A stretch of DNA of 64,000 bases from Parapedobacter composti (GTDB taxonomy: Bacteria; Bacteroidota; Bacteroidia; Sphingobacteriales; Sphingobacteriaceae), in contig NZ_FOLL01000006.1 in the NCBI RefSeq assembly GCF_900112315.1, positions 124,001 through 188,000 of the forward strand, given 5' to 3'. The notes below the pieces were generated by a model that did no database searches, was not told the DNA's origin, and saw only the letters and a program-made list of their open reading frames with translations. The translations under genes were made by a program, and so were the position numbers. Shown in pieces: positions 1 through 8,665 of this stretch (position 1 is its first letter; the number at the start of each line of letters is the position of its first letter).

Positions 1-601
1 CAAGCCCCGCCACACGAGTTGTGCCATAGCTTTCGCCGATAAGGTATTTAGGCGATAGCCAGCGGTTCCGGCGGTTAACAAACGTGCTGAGCCATTCGGC
101 CAGGTATTTAATATCGGCGTTAACGCCAAAGAAAACCGATTTGTCAACCGATTCATCCAGTATCCGGGAGTATCCGGTGTTAACGGGATTGACAAATACG
201 ATGTCTGCAATATCCAATATTGAATACGGGTTCTTTTTGATGCCGTAAGGTTGGACGGGGTATCCTTCATCGTCAATTTCCAGCAATGTTGGCCCCGTGT
301 AAGCAATCTGCATCCATACCGATGCAGAACCAGGCCCTCCGTTGAATGAAATCACCAGCGGACGGGAAGAGCGGTCGTCAATTCCGTCGCGCTCGTAATA
401 CGTATAGTCAACCGTAGCAATTGCTTTGCCTGTGTCGTTCCAAACGGGCTGGGTGCCTTTATAAGCTGTGTAACTGAAACGCTGACCCTTGACCGAGATT
501 TCGTGCTTTGTTACCACAGCCGTGTCTGCGGGAATTTCCGGTTGGGCAAATAAACAAAAGATGTTCACGAGCGCAGCGGTGGAAGAAAGAAGATATCTCA
601 T
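1..601 (-). CDS. S10 family serine carboxypeptidase (partial, C-terminal part beyond window)
   Basis: The first 200 residues are present; the gene runs off the left edge. The ATG (read on the minus strand from 601) is followed by a short hydrophobic signal peptide ending near FAQ, so the product should be exported to the periplasm. Family hallmarks seen are SFNGGPGSASVW (about residues 86-97, oxyanion-hole region), DIVFVNPVNTGYS (about 135-147) and GESYGT (about 192-197), where the Ser is the expected nucleophile. The catalytic Asp and His would lie outside the window. S10 enzymes remove C-terminal residues from peptides. It lies 34 bases downstream of panB on the same strand but has no obvious functional link to it. 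Confidence 0.85.
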   Translation of the reverse strand, partial: MRYLLSSTAALVNIFCLFAQPEIPADTAVVTKHEISVKGQRFSYTAYKGTQPVWNDTGKAIATVDYTYYERDGIDDRSSRPLVISFNGGPGSASVWMQIAYTGPTLLEIDDEGYPVQPYGIKKNPYSILDIADIVFVNPVNTGYSRILDESVDKSVFFGVNADIKYLAEWLSTFVNRRNRWLSPKYLIGESYGTTRVAGL

Positions 602-635
602 AAGGTACCCCATAGCTAATTGATCATAACCGTTG

Positions 636-1451
636 TTAGTATTGTTCTTGATCATTAGGGAAGTCGGCCGCTTTCACATCCTGGATATACCGGCCCACGG
701 CGTTACTGATGTCTTCGTATAGGTTAAGGTACTGCCGTAAGAATTTGGGTTTGAAACCTTTATTGATGCCAAGCATATCGTGTACCACCAGCACCTGTCC
801 GTCGCAGCCGGCACCTGCACCTATGCCGATAGTGGGGATGTTAAGGTTTGCCGAGACCTCAGCAGCCAATACCGCCGGGATTTTTTCCAACACGATACCG
901 AAACACCCGGCTTCTTCAAGCAATTGCGCATCCGCTCTCAGTTTATTGGCTTCGGCTTCATCCTTAGCCCTGACCGTGTAGGTTCCGAATTTGTATATTG
1001 ACTGTGGTGTGAGGCCAAGATGGCCCATGACGGGGATTCCCGCATTTACGATACGCTGCACGGCCTCCTTGATTTCGGCTCCTCCTTCCACCTTTAATGC
1101 ATGGGCGCCGGTTTCTTTCATCACCCGTACGGCAGCCTTCAGCGCATCGCTGCTGTCCCCCTGGTATGTGCCGAAGGGTAGATCTACCACTATTAGGGCC
1201 CGTTTGGCTGCGCGGACCACGGCCGAGGCATAGCATATCATTTCATCCAGCGTAATCGGTACCGTTGTCTCATATCCGGCCATGACGTTGGCGGCTGAGT
1301 CGCCAACAAGGATGATGTCAATGCCCGCGTCATCCAGAATACGGGCCATGGAATAATCATAACCGGTAAGTACCGCTATTTTTTCTCCGCGGGCTTTCAT
1401 CTCGCGGATGGTATGGGTGGTTATGCGTTTGATTTCTTTATTTACAGACAT
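636..1451 (-). CDS. panB: 3-methyl-2-oxobutanoate hydroxymethyltransferase (ketopantoate hydroxymethyltransferase)
   Basis: PanB transfers a hydroxymethyl group from 5,10-methylene-THF to 2-oxoisovalerate, the first committed step of pantothenate and CoA synthesis, in the cytoplasm. The 271-residue length is normal for the family. Signature segments are LTGYDY (about 28-33), VGDSAANV (about 49-56, metal-binding Asp), HLGLTPQS (about 143-150), LEKIPA with the catalytic Glu (about 187-192) and [11 protein letters not shown] (about 211-221). No other pan genes are in the window. A TACGTTTG minus-7 element ends only four bases before the ATG, so the mRNA may be leaderless. Confidence 0.97.
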   Translation of the reverse strand: MSVNKEIKRITTHTIREMKARGEKIAVLTGYDYSMARILDDAGIDIILVGDSAANVMAGYETTVPITLDEMICYASAVVRAAKRALIVVDLPFGTYQGDSSDALKAAVRVMKETGAHALKVEGGAEIKEAVQRIVNAGIPVMGHLGLTPQSIYKFGTYTVRAKDEAEANKLRADAQLLEEAGCFGIVLEKIPAVLAAEVSANLNIPTIGIGAGAGCDGQVLVVHDMLGINKGFKPKFLRQYLNLYEDISNAVGRYIQDVKAADFPNDQEQY

Positions 1452-1455
1452 AAGG

Positions 1456-1463
1456 CAAACGTA
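1456..1463 (-). promoter_or_regulatory. Bacteroidota minus-7 element of panB (probable leaderless start)
   Basis: Read on the minus strand this is TACGTTTG, matching the TAnnTTTG consensus. Only four bases separate it from the panB ATG at 1451, so transcription would start at or near the start codon. No clear TTG is present at the usual upstream spacing. Confidence 0.55.
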
Positions 1464-1523
1464 AGAAAAAAATCGCCAGCGGAGAGACCGCTAAAGTAGC
1501 TTTTTTATTTAACGCGGTTATAA

Positions 1524-1554
1524 TTGCATAGCAATACAACTTTATCTAAGTTTG
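1524..1554 (+). promoter_or_regulatory. Promoter of the universal stress protein gene
   Basis: TTG at 1524-1526, a 20-base spacer and TAAGTTTG at 1547-1554 match the primary sigma promoter of Bacteroidota (minus-33 TTG, minus-7 TAnnTTTG). It lies 37 bases upstream of the ATG at 1592. Confidence 0.7.
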
Positions 1555-1591
1555 TTAACACAAAATTTGCCGTTTACTTGTAATTAAAGTC

Positions 1592-2416
1592 ATGAAGACC
1601 ATATTAGTACCCACAGATTTTTCGAAAAATGCGTTTGTGGCTGCCGAATATGCATGTGCATTGGCTAGCATAACAAACCAGAAAGTGCAATTGCTGCATG
1701 TCTATATCGCATTATATTCCGGTTATGGAGAGGGAGGCAACAGCGTTAAACAAATCAAATGGGCTGAGAGCGAATCCGTCAAGGCCATGAAAGAGCTCGT
1801 AGATTCCCTGAATAAGCAGTTTCCGGAGGTCGATATTGAGGGAGAGTGTGTGAAAGGGTTTATGATTGAAGTGGTTGCTGATAAGCTGAAAAAAGGTGGC
1901 GCTTCTTTGGTTGTGATGGGAACCAAAGGAGTCACAAACTTAACCGAGAGCCTTCTGGGAAGTACAACCTATGAGGTCATCAAGAAATCGCCGGTGCCGG
2001 TGTTGGTTGTACCCATGGATACCCCCGATTTCGCATTCGAACGTATCGGCTTTTTTACGGCGTATGACGATCACGAACTGGATGCGTTGCTGGCATTGCA
2101 GCAGACAGTGAACCTCCGGCCGCATTTATTGATGCTGCATTTTTGTAATGAGGGGGAAAAGGCACCCGATAAAGAGTTGACGCGCTGGGAGCGCAAGGTT
2201 GACGCAGCCTATCCGGATTGGAGTATTTCTTACCGGACAATACCGGTTGAGAAGACAGATATTAATGCGGTAACCCAGGCCGCGAAATCGGAAGCGTTAG
2301 ACCTGTTGGTTTTTGCACGTCCGCAGAAATCGTTTTTCCAGAATATATTCATGCCAAGTTTAACCAAAGCCGTGGCGAACTATCCATCTATCCCTTCGTT
2401 GTTTATCAGCGTATGA
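1592..2416 (+). CDS. Tandem-domain universal stress protein (UspA family)
   Basis: The protein has two Usp folds, about residues 1-145 and 150-274. The first keeps the ATP-binding signature G-x2-G-x9-G(S/T), seen as GTKG followed nine residues later by GST (about 109-124). The second half lacks this signature, so probably only one nucleotide site works. Usp proteins are cytoplasmic and help cells survive starvation or stress; the exact role of this one is unknown. It has its own promoter and is divergent from panB. The following prpB has a separate promoter, so no operon is implied. Confidence 0.9.
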   Translation: MKTILVPTDFSKNAFVAAEYACALASITNQKVQLLHVYIALYSGYGEGGNSVKQIKWAESESVKAMKELVDSLNKQFPEVDIEGECVKGFMIEVVADKLKKGGASLVVMGTKGVTNLTESLLGSTTYEVIKKSPVPVLVVPMDTPDFAFERIGFFTAYDDHELDALLALQQTVNLRPHLLMLHFCNEGEKAPDKELTRWERKVDAAYPDWSISYRTIPVEKTDINAVTQAAKSEALDLLVFARPQKSFFQNIFMPSLTKAVANYPSIPSLFISV

Positions 2417-2462
2417 CCGGAAGCAGGCGGCAGGTTTCCTTGGCTCTGGGCACCGGCCGGAT

Positions 2463-2493
2463 TTGGCTGATTGGGGGAGAATCTATATATTTA
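2463..2493 (+). promoter_or_regulatory. Promoter of the prpBCD cluster
   Basis: TTG at 2463-2465 (inside TTTG), a 20-base spacer and TATATTTA at 2486-2493 match the Bacteroidota promoter except for the last base of the minus-7 element. It lies 19 bases before the prpB ATG at 2513. The same A-ending minus-7 variant occurs at 36922-36929. Confidence 0.6.
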
Positions 2494-2512
2494 CATCATT
2501 CACAAGCAAACC

Positions 2513-3433
2513 ATGACAAACAGGGACGCAATAACCGCAGGCGCACGTTGGCATGCTGCCATGCGGGCCGAACGCCCGCTGCAGATTGCGGGAGCCATTA
2601 ACGCCAACCATGCCTTGCTGGCCACAGCGGCGGGCTTCAAGGCGATATACCTGTCGGGCGGAGGAGTAGCTGCCGGGTCGCTTGGTGTGCCAGATCTGGG
2701 TATAGCCACGTTGCATGATGTGCTGATTGACGTGGAGCGTATCACTAACGTGTGCGATACACCGTTATTGGTGGATGTTGATACGGGATTTGGTCCTTCT
2801 GCGTTCAACGTCGCCCGTACGGTAAAGAGTTTGATTAAGGCGGGAGCCGCAGCACTGCATATGGAAGATCAGGTAGGTGCAAAGCGCTGCGGGCACCGGC
2901 CGAATAAAGAACTGGTGAGCAAAGACGAAATGGTGGATAGGTTGAAGGCTGCGGTAGACGCCCGTACCGACGATCAGTTTGCTGTGGGGGCGCGAACCGA
3001 TGCGCTGGCCAACGAGGGGTTGGAGGCTACATTGGAACGGGCGGTCGCCTATGCTGAAGCCGGTGCCGATTTTATTTTTGCTGAAGCGGTTACCGAACTG
3101 GAGCAGTATCGGGCTTTTGCCGAAGCGACGGGACTTCCCGTGCTTGCCAATATTACGGAATTCGGCATGACACCGCTGTGGAGTGTCGATGAATTGGCAG
3201 ACGCTGGTGTGGCTCTTGTGCTTTATCCGCTGTCGGCATTCCGTGCAGCCAATAAAGCGGCCCTGAATGTATACAGCCACATCCGTCAAGATGGTACGCA
3301 GCAGCATGTGCTGGATACCATGCAAACCCGGGCTGAACTATACGAGAGTATCGGTTACCATGCGTTTGAGGAAAAACTGGACGCGTTATACAACCGTGGA
3401 CCGGTTGTGGGAGATGCTAACCGCTTAACTTAA
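2513..3433 (+). CDS. prpB: 2-methylisocitrate lyase
   Basis: PrpB splits 2-methylisocitrate into pyruvate and succinate, the last step of the methylcitrate cycle for propionate. Key features are DVDTGFG (about 88-94, Mg-binding Asp residues) and the active-site loop KRCGHRPNK (about 124-132) carrying the catalytic Cys. The start at 2513 gives [10 protein letters not shown], which fits the family; an upstream ATG at 2471 would add 14 residues overlapping the promoter. The order prpB-prpC-prpD with short gaps (4 and 102 bases) supports one operon. The product is 306 residues, close to the usual length. Confidence 0.95.
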   Translation: MTNRDAITAGARWHAAMRAERPLQIAGAINANHALLATAAGFKAIYLSGGGVAAGSLGVPDLGIATLHDVLIDVERITNVCDTPLLVDVDTGFGPSAFNVARTVKSLIKAGAAALHMEDQVGAKRCGHRPNKELVSKDEMVDRLKAAVDARTDDQFAVGARTDALANEGLEATLERAVAYAEAGADFIFAEAVTELEQYRAFAEATGLPVLANITEFGMTPLWSVDELADAGVALVLYPLSAFRAANKAALNVYSHIRQDGTQQHVLDTMQTRAELYESIGYHAFEEKLDALYNRGPVVGDANRLT

Positions 3434-3437
3434 AAAT

Positions 3438-4595
3438 ATGAGTGATATACATGGGAATACTGGCTTTAAGCCGAAAAAATCAGTGGCATTATCCGGAGTC
3501 GTCGCCGGTAACACGGCGTTATGTACCGTTGGACGGAGCGGCAACGATTTGCACTACAGGGGATATGATATTCTGGATTTGGCAGAGGGCGCACTGTTTG
3601 AGGAGGTGGCTTATTTGCTAATTCATGGGGTGCTGCCTACCGCAGTCCAATTGAATGCATATCAAGCTAAGCTGAGGTCGCTGCGCGGAATACCGCAAAC
3701 GGCGATGCGCGTGCTCGAACAACTTCCCGCAGCGGCACACCCAATGGATGTGCTCCGTTCATATACAGCCGTACTTGGTACCCTGCTCCCGGAGAAAGAA
3801 GACCATGGTGCCCCAGGGGCACGGGACATCGCAGACAAGCTGCTGGCATCGTATTCCTCGGCTCTCTTATATTGGTATCATTACGCGCATAACGGCAAGC
3901 GTATAACAGTAGAAACCGATGATACATCCATCGGCGCGCATTTTCTCCACCTGTTACATGGTGAGGCGCCGTCAGAGGCTTGGAGTAAGGCCATGTCCAT
4001 ATCGCTTAACCTATATGCAGAACATGAGTTTAATGCGTCAACGTTTACAGGAAGGGTAATTGCCGGTACCGGATCGGATATCTACTCTTGCATCACAGGC
4101 AGTATCGGTGCATTGCGGGGGCCAAAACATGGCGGCGCGAATGAGGTGGCTTATGAAATACTTAGCCGGTATGCCGGCGCTGATGAAGCCGTGGCCGACA
4201 TTAAGCGGCGCCTGGAGCGGAAAGAGGTAATCATCGGCTTCGGGCATCCGGTTTACACGGTCTCAGACCCCCGCAACGTGGTAATCAAGAAAGTAGCCAG
4301 GCAGCTTTCGGAAGAAGCAGGAAACCTCGCTTTGTTTAATATCGCGGAGCGACTGGAAGCGCTGATGTGGGAAGAAAAAAAGATGTTTCCCAATTTGGAT
4401 TGGTTTTCGGCGGTATCCTATCACCTGATGGGTATTCCGACAGCTTTTTTTACTCCTCTTTTTGTTATCGCCCGGGTTACGGGGTGGAGCGCTCATGTCA
4501 TTGAACAGCGGCAGGACGGCAAGATTATACGGCCGAGTGCAAATTACATCGGGCCCGAACCAAGAAATTTTGTCCCGATACACGATAGGGGCTAA
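3438..4595 (+). CDS. prpC: 2-methylcitrate synthase
   Basis: This 385-residue protein of the citrate synthase family condenses propionyl-CoA with oxaloacetate. Family motifs are GPKHGGANE (about 228-236) and [13 protein letters not shown] (about 266-278) with the catalytic His and substrate-binding residues. The position four bases after prpB and before prpD distinguishes it from a housekeeping citrate synthase. That assignment rests on context as much as on sequence, since the two families are close. Confidence 0.93.
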   Translation: MSDIHGNTGFKPKKSVALSGVVAGNTALCTVGRSGNDLHYRGYDILDLAEGALFEEVAYLLIHGVLPTAVQLNAYQAKLRSLRGIPQTAMRVLEQLPAAAHPMDVLRSYTAVLGTLLPEKEDHGAPGARDIADKLLASYSSALLYWYHYAHNGKRITVETDDTSIGAHFLHLLHGEAPSEAWSKAMSISLNLYAEHEFNASTFTGRVIAGTGSDIYSCITGSIGALRGPKHGGANEVAYEILSRYAGADEAVADIKRRLERKEVIIGFGHPVYTVSDPRNVVIKKVARQLSEEAGNLALFNIAERLEALMWEEKKMFPNLDWFSAVSYHLMGIPTAFFTPLFVIARVTGWSAHVIEQRQDGKIIRPSANYIGPEPRNFVPIHDRG

Positions 4596-4697
4596 GTTCA
4601 GACGCTAAGCCGGGTTTGAATCATAGCAGTCAATTAACGATAGCTCGGGTGTATCATTATGCCTGGGCAGAATAAAATATAAACATCAGATTAAACA

Positions 4698-6152
4698 ATG
4701 TCATCATTCATCTCCAATGAACGTCCGGAACCGGATAAGGTTATCGCCGACATCGTAGACTACACCCTTACTTATGAAATTACCAGTGAACTGGCCTTTC
4801 GGACCGCCCATTACTGCCTGCTGGATACCCTGGGCTGCGGATTCGAGGCACTTACTTATCCTGCCTGTACCAAGCTGCTCGGACCGGTAGTCAGCGGTAC
4901 TGTTGTTCCTCATGGCGCTAAAGTGCCGGGAACATCTTATCAGCTTGACCCCATACATGCCGCTTTTAATATCGGGACCATGGTTCGCTGGCTAGATTTC
5001 AATGATACCTGGTTGGCTGCTGAATGGGGACATCCATCCGATAACCTCGGTGGGATACTGGCGACGGCCGACTGGCTGTCCCGTACGGCAGTGGCGGGCG
5101 GTAAGCCGCCGTTAACTATGCGCAGCGTGCTGGACGCCATGATACGGGCTCATGAGATCCAAGGGGTAATGGCACTGGAAAATTCGTTCAATAAGGTAGG
5201 GCTTGATCATGTTATCCTGGTGAAGCTCGCATCCACTGCGGTGGTGGGCAGACTGCTCGGCCTCACGCGCGATGAGCTTATCAATGCTGTATCGTTGGTG
5301 TTTGTTGATGGTCATCCCTTGCGTACCTACAGGCATGCACCCAATACGGGCAGTCGTAAGTCCTGGGCTGCGGGCGATGCCACCTCAAGGGCGGTACGGC
5401 TGGCGCTGATTGCCAGAACCGGTGAAATGGGCTATCCATCGGTGCTTACCGCCCCGAAATGGGGGTTCTATGATGTGCTGTTCCGAGGCGATAGTTTCAG
5501 GTTCCAGCGCGAATATGGCTCATACGTTATGGAAAACGTGTTGTTTAAAATATCGTTTCCGGCTGAGTTTCATGCGCAGACCGCTGTAGAAGCAGCCATG
5601 CTGCTGCACGGCAAGCTTGCCGAATCGGGCAAAAGCGCGGCCGATATCCAGCATATCCGTATCCGGACGCACGAGGCAGCTATCCGTATTATCGATAAAA
5701 AGGGACCTTTGCACAATCCGGCCGACCGGGACCATTGCATTCAATACATGGTTGCCGTACCGTTGATATTCGGCCGGCTCACCGCTGCTGATTATGAAGA
5801 CAGGGTGGCAGCCGATCCCCGTGTCGACACACTGCGCGCAAAAATGGAAACGGAGGAAGATCCGCAGTTTACAAGCGATTATCATGATCCGGAAAAACGT
5901 TCCATCGCAAATGGCCTTACAGTGACGCTGTCAGACGGCACAGTCTTAGACGAAGTGGTGGTCGAATACCCTATCGGGCACATGCGGCGCCGGGATGAAG
6001 GGATTCCGGCATTGTTGGAAAAATACCGGACCAACGTTCGCCGGATATTTTCAGCAAAACAGGAAAGCCGGATTCTGGAAGCGTCGATGGACATGGATAG
6101 GTTGGGTGCTATGGCCGTGAATGAATTCGTAGACTTGCTGGTCACCCCTTAA
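4698..6152 (+). CDS. prpD: 2-methylcitrate dehydratase
   Basis: A 484-residue MmgE/PrpD family protein that dehydrates 2-methylcitrate to 2-methyl-cis-aconitate. The N-terminal helical domain contains the family segment [12 protein letters not shown] (about 43-54) and the region around [19 protein letters not shown]; the C-terminal domain carries [16 protein letters not shown]. Its length matches the long E. coli-type PrpD. The product still needs hydration to methylisocitrate by an aconitase not found here. The 102-base gap after prpC shows no clear terminator, so co-transcription is likely. Confidence 0.94.
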   Translation: MSSFISNERPEPDKVIADIVDYTLTYEITSELAFRTAHYCLLDTLGCGFEALTYPACTKLLGPVVSGTVVPHGAKVPGTSYQLDPIHAAFNIGTMVRWLDFNDTWLAAEWGHPSDNLGGILATADWLSRTAVAGGKPPLTMRSVLDAMIRAHEIQGVMALENSFNKVGLDHVILVKLASTAVVGRLLGLTRDELINAVSLVFVDGHPLRTYRHAPNTGSRKSWAAGDATSRAVRLALIARTGEMGYPSVLTAPKWGFYDVLFRGDSFRFQREYGSYVMENVLFKISFPAEFHAQTAVEAAMLLHGKLAESGKSAADIQHIRIRTHEAAIRIIDKKGPLHNPADRDHCIQYMVAVPLIFGRLTAADYEDRVAADPRVDTLRAKMETEEDPQFTSDYHDPEKRSIANGLTVTLSDGTVLDEVVVEYPIGHMRRRDEGIPALLEKYRTNVRRIFSAKQESRILEASMDMDRLGAMAVNEFVDLLVTP

Positions 6153-6165
6153 ACCGTTATCTTTG
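6135..6165 (+). promoter_or_regulatory. Promoter of the RluA-family gene
   Basis: TTG at 6135-6137, a 20-base spacer and TATCTTTG at 6158-6165 match the consensus. The minus-33 element lies inside the end of prpD. The ATG of the pseudouridine synthase is 25 bases downstream at 6191. Confidence 0.7.
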
Positions 6166-6190
6166 TACTGTAAAGTGAAGTTACGGAATT

Positions 6191-6886
6191 ATGCCTATTA
6201 CCGACAACGACGTCATCTACGAAGACAACCATCTGCTTGCCATCAATAAACGTGCGGGATACCTGGTGCAGGCTGATACGGGAAATGACGAATCCATGGA
6301 ACAGATGGTCAATACCTACCTTACCCGGAAGTACAGCAAGCCCAATGGAGCTTTCGTGGGTGTAGTGCACCGGCTCGATCGCCCGGTAAGCGGGTTGATA
6401 TTGTTTGCGAAGACCAGTAAGGGACTGGAGCGCATGCAGCAGATATTCAGGGATAGGGAAATCAAAAAGACCTATTGGGCTGTGGTCCGCAACCCGCCAG
6501 AGGTAGTGGAAAAGAAATTGGTAAATTGGCTGTCGCGTGACCGCACGCAGAACATAACTAAAGTTCACCAAGAAGCTGCGGATGGCCGTGTATATGCGGA
6601 ACTGTCCTATAAGCTGATCGGCCAGATAGACGGTTATTACCTGCTGGAGGTCTATCCGCTGACCGGGCGGACACACCAGATACGTGCACAACTGGCTTCC
6701 ATTGGTTGCCCCATCGTGGGGGATCACAAATATGGCTATCCGAGGGGAAGTTTACGGCGGACCATTTGCCTGCATGCCCGAAAATTGGAGTTTGTGCACC
6801 CCATCAAGAAAGAAACCGTTGTTTTGTATGCCGAACTGCCCAAGGATGGTTTTTGGGATCGTTTTGAAGTATTCAATATCAGGTAG
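6191..6886 (+). CDS. RluA-family RNA pseudouridine synthase
   Basis: The protein isomerises uridine to pseudouridine in RNA. The catalytic motif HRLDRPVSGL is at about residues 60-69, with Asp63 as nucleophile, and GRTHQIRAQL lies near 160. At 231 residues it is a short single-domain form without the N-terminal S4 RNA-binding domain, like the RluA/TruC-type enzymes. The target site, rRNA or tRNA, cannot be told from sequence. It starts a run of small genes reading the same way to 7661. Confidence 0.9.
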   Translation: MPITDNDVIYEDNHLLAINKRAGYLVQADTGNDESMEQMVNTYLTRKYSKPNGAFVGVVHRLDRPVSGLILFAKTSKGLERMQQIFRDREIKKTYWAVVRNPPEVVEKKLVNWLSRDRTQNITKVHQEAADGRVYAELSYKLIGQIDGYYLLEVYPLTGRTHQIRAQLASIGCPIVGDHKYGYPRGSLRRTICLHARKLEFVHPIKKETVVLYAELPKDGFWDRFEVFNIR

Positions 6887-6939
6887 GCGTAAAACATAAT
6901 ATATTCGTGAAAGCTAAGCTTTTTCGTTATTTTTGTGTC

Positions 6940-7218
6940 ATGAATACGATGAAGCAGTTTTTGGCAGCGATAAGTATGGCTATGCTATTGCTCATGGCCA
7001 TGCCCGATAGCGCCTCTGCGCAGTGTTCCATGTGTTCGCTCACTGCAGAGAATGCTACGAATCACGGCAACACACAGGGGAAGGGGCTGAATAAGGGTAT
7101 TCTGTTTTTGCTGGCCATTCCCTACGCGGCCGCACTGGGAATCGGGATACTCTGGTACAAACGGTTCCGCGGCAAGAAGACGGTCAACGTCGATAATGAT
7201 CCGATTGTATTGAATTAG
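6940..7218 (+). CDS. Small exported membrane protein with CxxC after the signal peptide
   Basis: The 92-residue product begins MNTMKQFLAA, with a hydrophobic signal segment to about residue 27, then CSMC (29-32), and a single membrane helix about 53-72 before a basic tail. I do not recognise a named family, though short proteins with this CSMC plus GLNKGILFLL layout are common in Bacteroidota. A GTG at 6907 would add 11 residues, but TATTTTTG at 6928-6935 looks like the minus-7 element, so the ATG at 6940 or 6949 is preferred and the message may be leaderless. It is followed 26 bases later by the DUF983 gene. Confidence 0.7.
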   Translation: MNTMKQFLAAISMAMLLLMAMPDSASAQCSMCSLTAENATNHGNTQGKGLNKGILFLLAIPYAAALGIGILWYKRFRGKKTVNVDNDPIVLN

Positions 7219-7244
7219 CCTTCCGTAAGGCATTTTCCTTTTCT

Positions 7245-7661
7245 ATGGCTGCTGTACATACTTCCAGAACAAAAGCGGTGCTCACTTCCAGGTGTCCGAA
7301 ATGCCGGATAGGGAAAATGTTCGTGGGAAATACTTATGGATTGACAAAGCAACGCATGAATGATGTGTGTCCGCACTGTGGCTTTCGTTTTGAAATAGAG
7401 CCCGGCTATTTCTACGCCGCGATGTACGTAAGTTATGCGATGTCCGTTGCTCAGGTAGTCATTGCCGGCTTGCTGACCTATCAGTTTACCAGGAGTGAAT
7501 CGCCCTGGGTGTATCTTGCCGTGCTGATGGCCGCCATTTTAATCTTTGCCCCCTTCAACTTCCGGTATTCACGGCTAATCCTACTGCATTACCTGACACC
7601 CAAGGTGAAATATGATCCCAAATATGAGGATGAACTGGATGATGCTGGCTTAAAAGGCTGA
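7245..7661 (+). CDS. DUF983 family membrane protein
   Basis: This 138-residue protein has an N-terminal zinc-ribbon-like pair, CPKC (about 19-22) and CPHC (about 43-46), then two membrane helices (about 63-84 and 89-108). The cysteine pattern and size fit DUF983. The function is unknown. It appears co-transcribed with the small membrane protein just upstream. Confidence 0.85.
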   Translation: MAAVHTSRTKAVLTSRCPKCRIGKMFVGNTYGLTKQRMNDVCPHCGFRFEIEPGYFYAAMYVSYAMSVAQVVIAGLLTYQFTRSESPWVYLAVLMAAILIFAPFNFRYSRLILLHYLTPKVKYDPKYEDELDDAGLKG

Positions 7662-7678
7662 ATGCCCCGCGCCCATTC

Positions 7679-8224
7679 TCAGAAAGGGTTGCTTATTTCC
7701 TTTAACAGCGGCAGTTGTCTGTCTTTTGCGGAAATGATAAATTCATCGTGGCGCAGTGGCCACTCGATTGCCAGTTCGGGGTCGTCCCAGCGCACTCCCA
7801 GTTCACCACTTTTGTCATAAAACCCCGTTACCTTATAAGCAAACAGCGTATCGTCTTCCAGCGCCAGGAATCCGTGCAAAAAGCCTGGGGGTATCCATAG
7901 CGATTTGGCGTTTTCGCCATCAAGTATGATGGAAAAGTGTTTGCCATAGGTGCTCGATGATTTCCGGATATCCACCGCTACATCGAACACACGGCCCCGC
8001 AATACCCGTACAAGCTTGCCCTGCGCGTTGTCTCCCGCTTGTGCATGCATGCCACGTAGCACCCCTCGGTGGGAGTAAGACAGGTTGTCCTGAACAAAGC
8101 CGGAGATGCCATGTGTACTGAAAGGTTTTTCGTTATAAGTTTCGATGAAAAAGCCGCGTTCGTCTTTCCAGATCTGTGGTTCGATAACGACCAGGCCGGG
8201 TATGGGTGTGGGTACGAAATTCAT
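7679..8224 (-). CDS. rfbC: dTDP-4-dehydrorhamnose 3,5-epimerase
   Basis: A cupin-fold epimerase of 181 residues, the usual length. It shows KDERGFFIETY (about 20-30), HRGVLRGMHAQ with the catalytic-base His (His60), and GFLHGFLALEDDTLFAYKVTG further on. It converts dTDP-4-keto-6-deoxyglucose to dTDP-4-keto-rhamnose for cell-surface glycans. The partner genes rfbA, rfbB and rfbD are not in the window, so they must lie elsewhere. It sits four bases downstream of the DUF4286 gene. Confidence 0.94.
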   Translation of the reverse strand: MNFVPTPIPGLVVIEPQIWKDERGFFIETYNEKPFSTHGISGFVQDNLSYSHRGVLRGMHAQAGDNAQGKLVRVLRGRVFDVAVDIRKSSSTYGKHFSIILDGENAKSLWIPPGFLHGFLALEDDTLFAYKVTGFYDKSGELGVRWDDPELAIEWPLRHDEFIISAKDRQLPLLKEISNPF

Positions 8225-8228
8225 GCCG

Positions 8229-8522
8229 TTAGTCGTTAAGGTATTTCATAATGCTGTCAAAAAATAATACCTTGCCCGGATATGTGTCAGTTAAGGCTTG
8301 GATAGCTGTTAGGTGATGTTTCTGAAAAGCCGTTATCTCCGGCCTGTCTTGGGTAACCAACTGGATGCAATACGTGGTGCCCTCATGGGGCGAATCAAGC
8401 ATTTCCAACAACCGGGCAGGCGTTTCGTCATTGCGTTGTGTGGCAAGCTGCATCTGGATGTGCTGCTTCACTGCGGCCTCAACGCCGTTTTCTGCAATGA
8501 CGGTGACGTTATATAGATACAT
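8229..8522 (-). CDS. DUF4286 family protein
   Basis: A 97-residue cytoplasmic protein starting MYLYNVTVIAENGV, with a ferredoxin-like alpha/beta pattern ending HHLTAIQALTDTYPGKVLFFDSIM. This sequence pattern and size match DUF4286, which is widespread in Bacteroidota and of unknown function. It is immediately upstream of rfbC on the same strand, which suggests a shared transcript but no clear functional link. Confidence 0.8.
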   Translation of the reverse strand: MYLYNVTVIAENGVEAAVKQHIQMQLATQRNDETPARLLEMLDSPHEGTTYCIQLVTQDRPEITAFQKHHLTAIQALTDTYPGKVLFFDSIMKYLND

Positions 8523-8665
8523 GGCGCGAAGATAAACAATCTGCCGTAAACTGACGAGACCTTATGGGCCGTCCGCTGTTTTAGTGACATGTAAAATTAA
8601 GGTTGCATAATCGGCTTTTACGTTAAAATTTTCCACCTTTGGACACAGGAGAGGGGCATAACTAT

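Noticed and set aside
2765..3325. 186-codon minus-strand ORF
   Set aside because: Antisense to prpB, no family resemblance.
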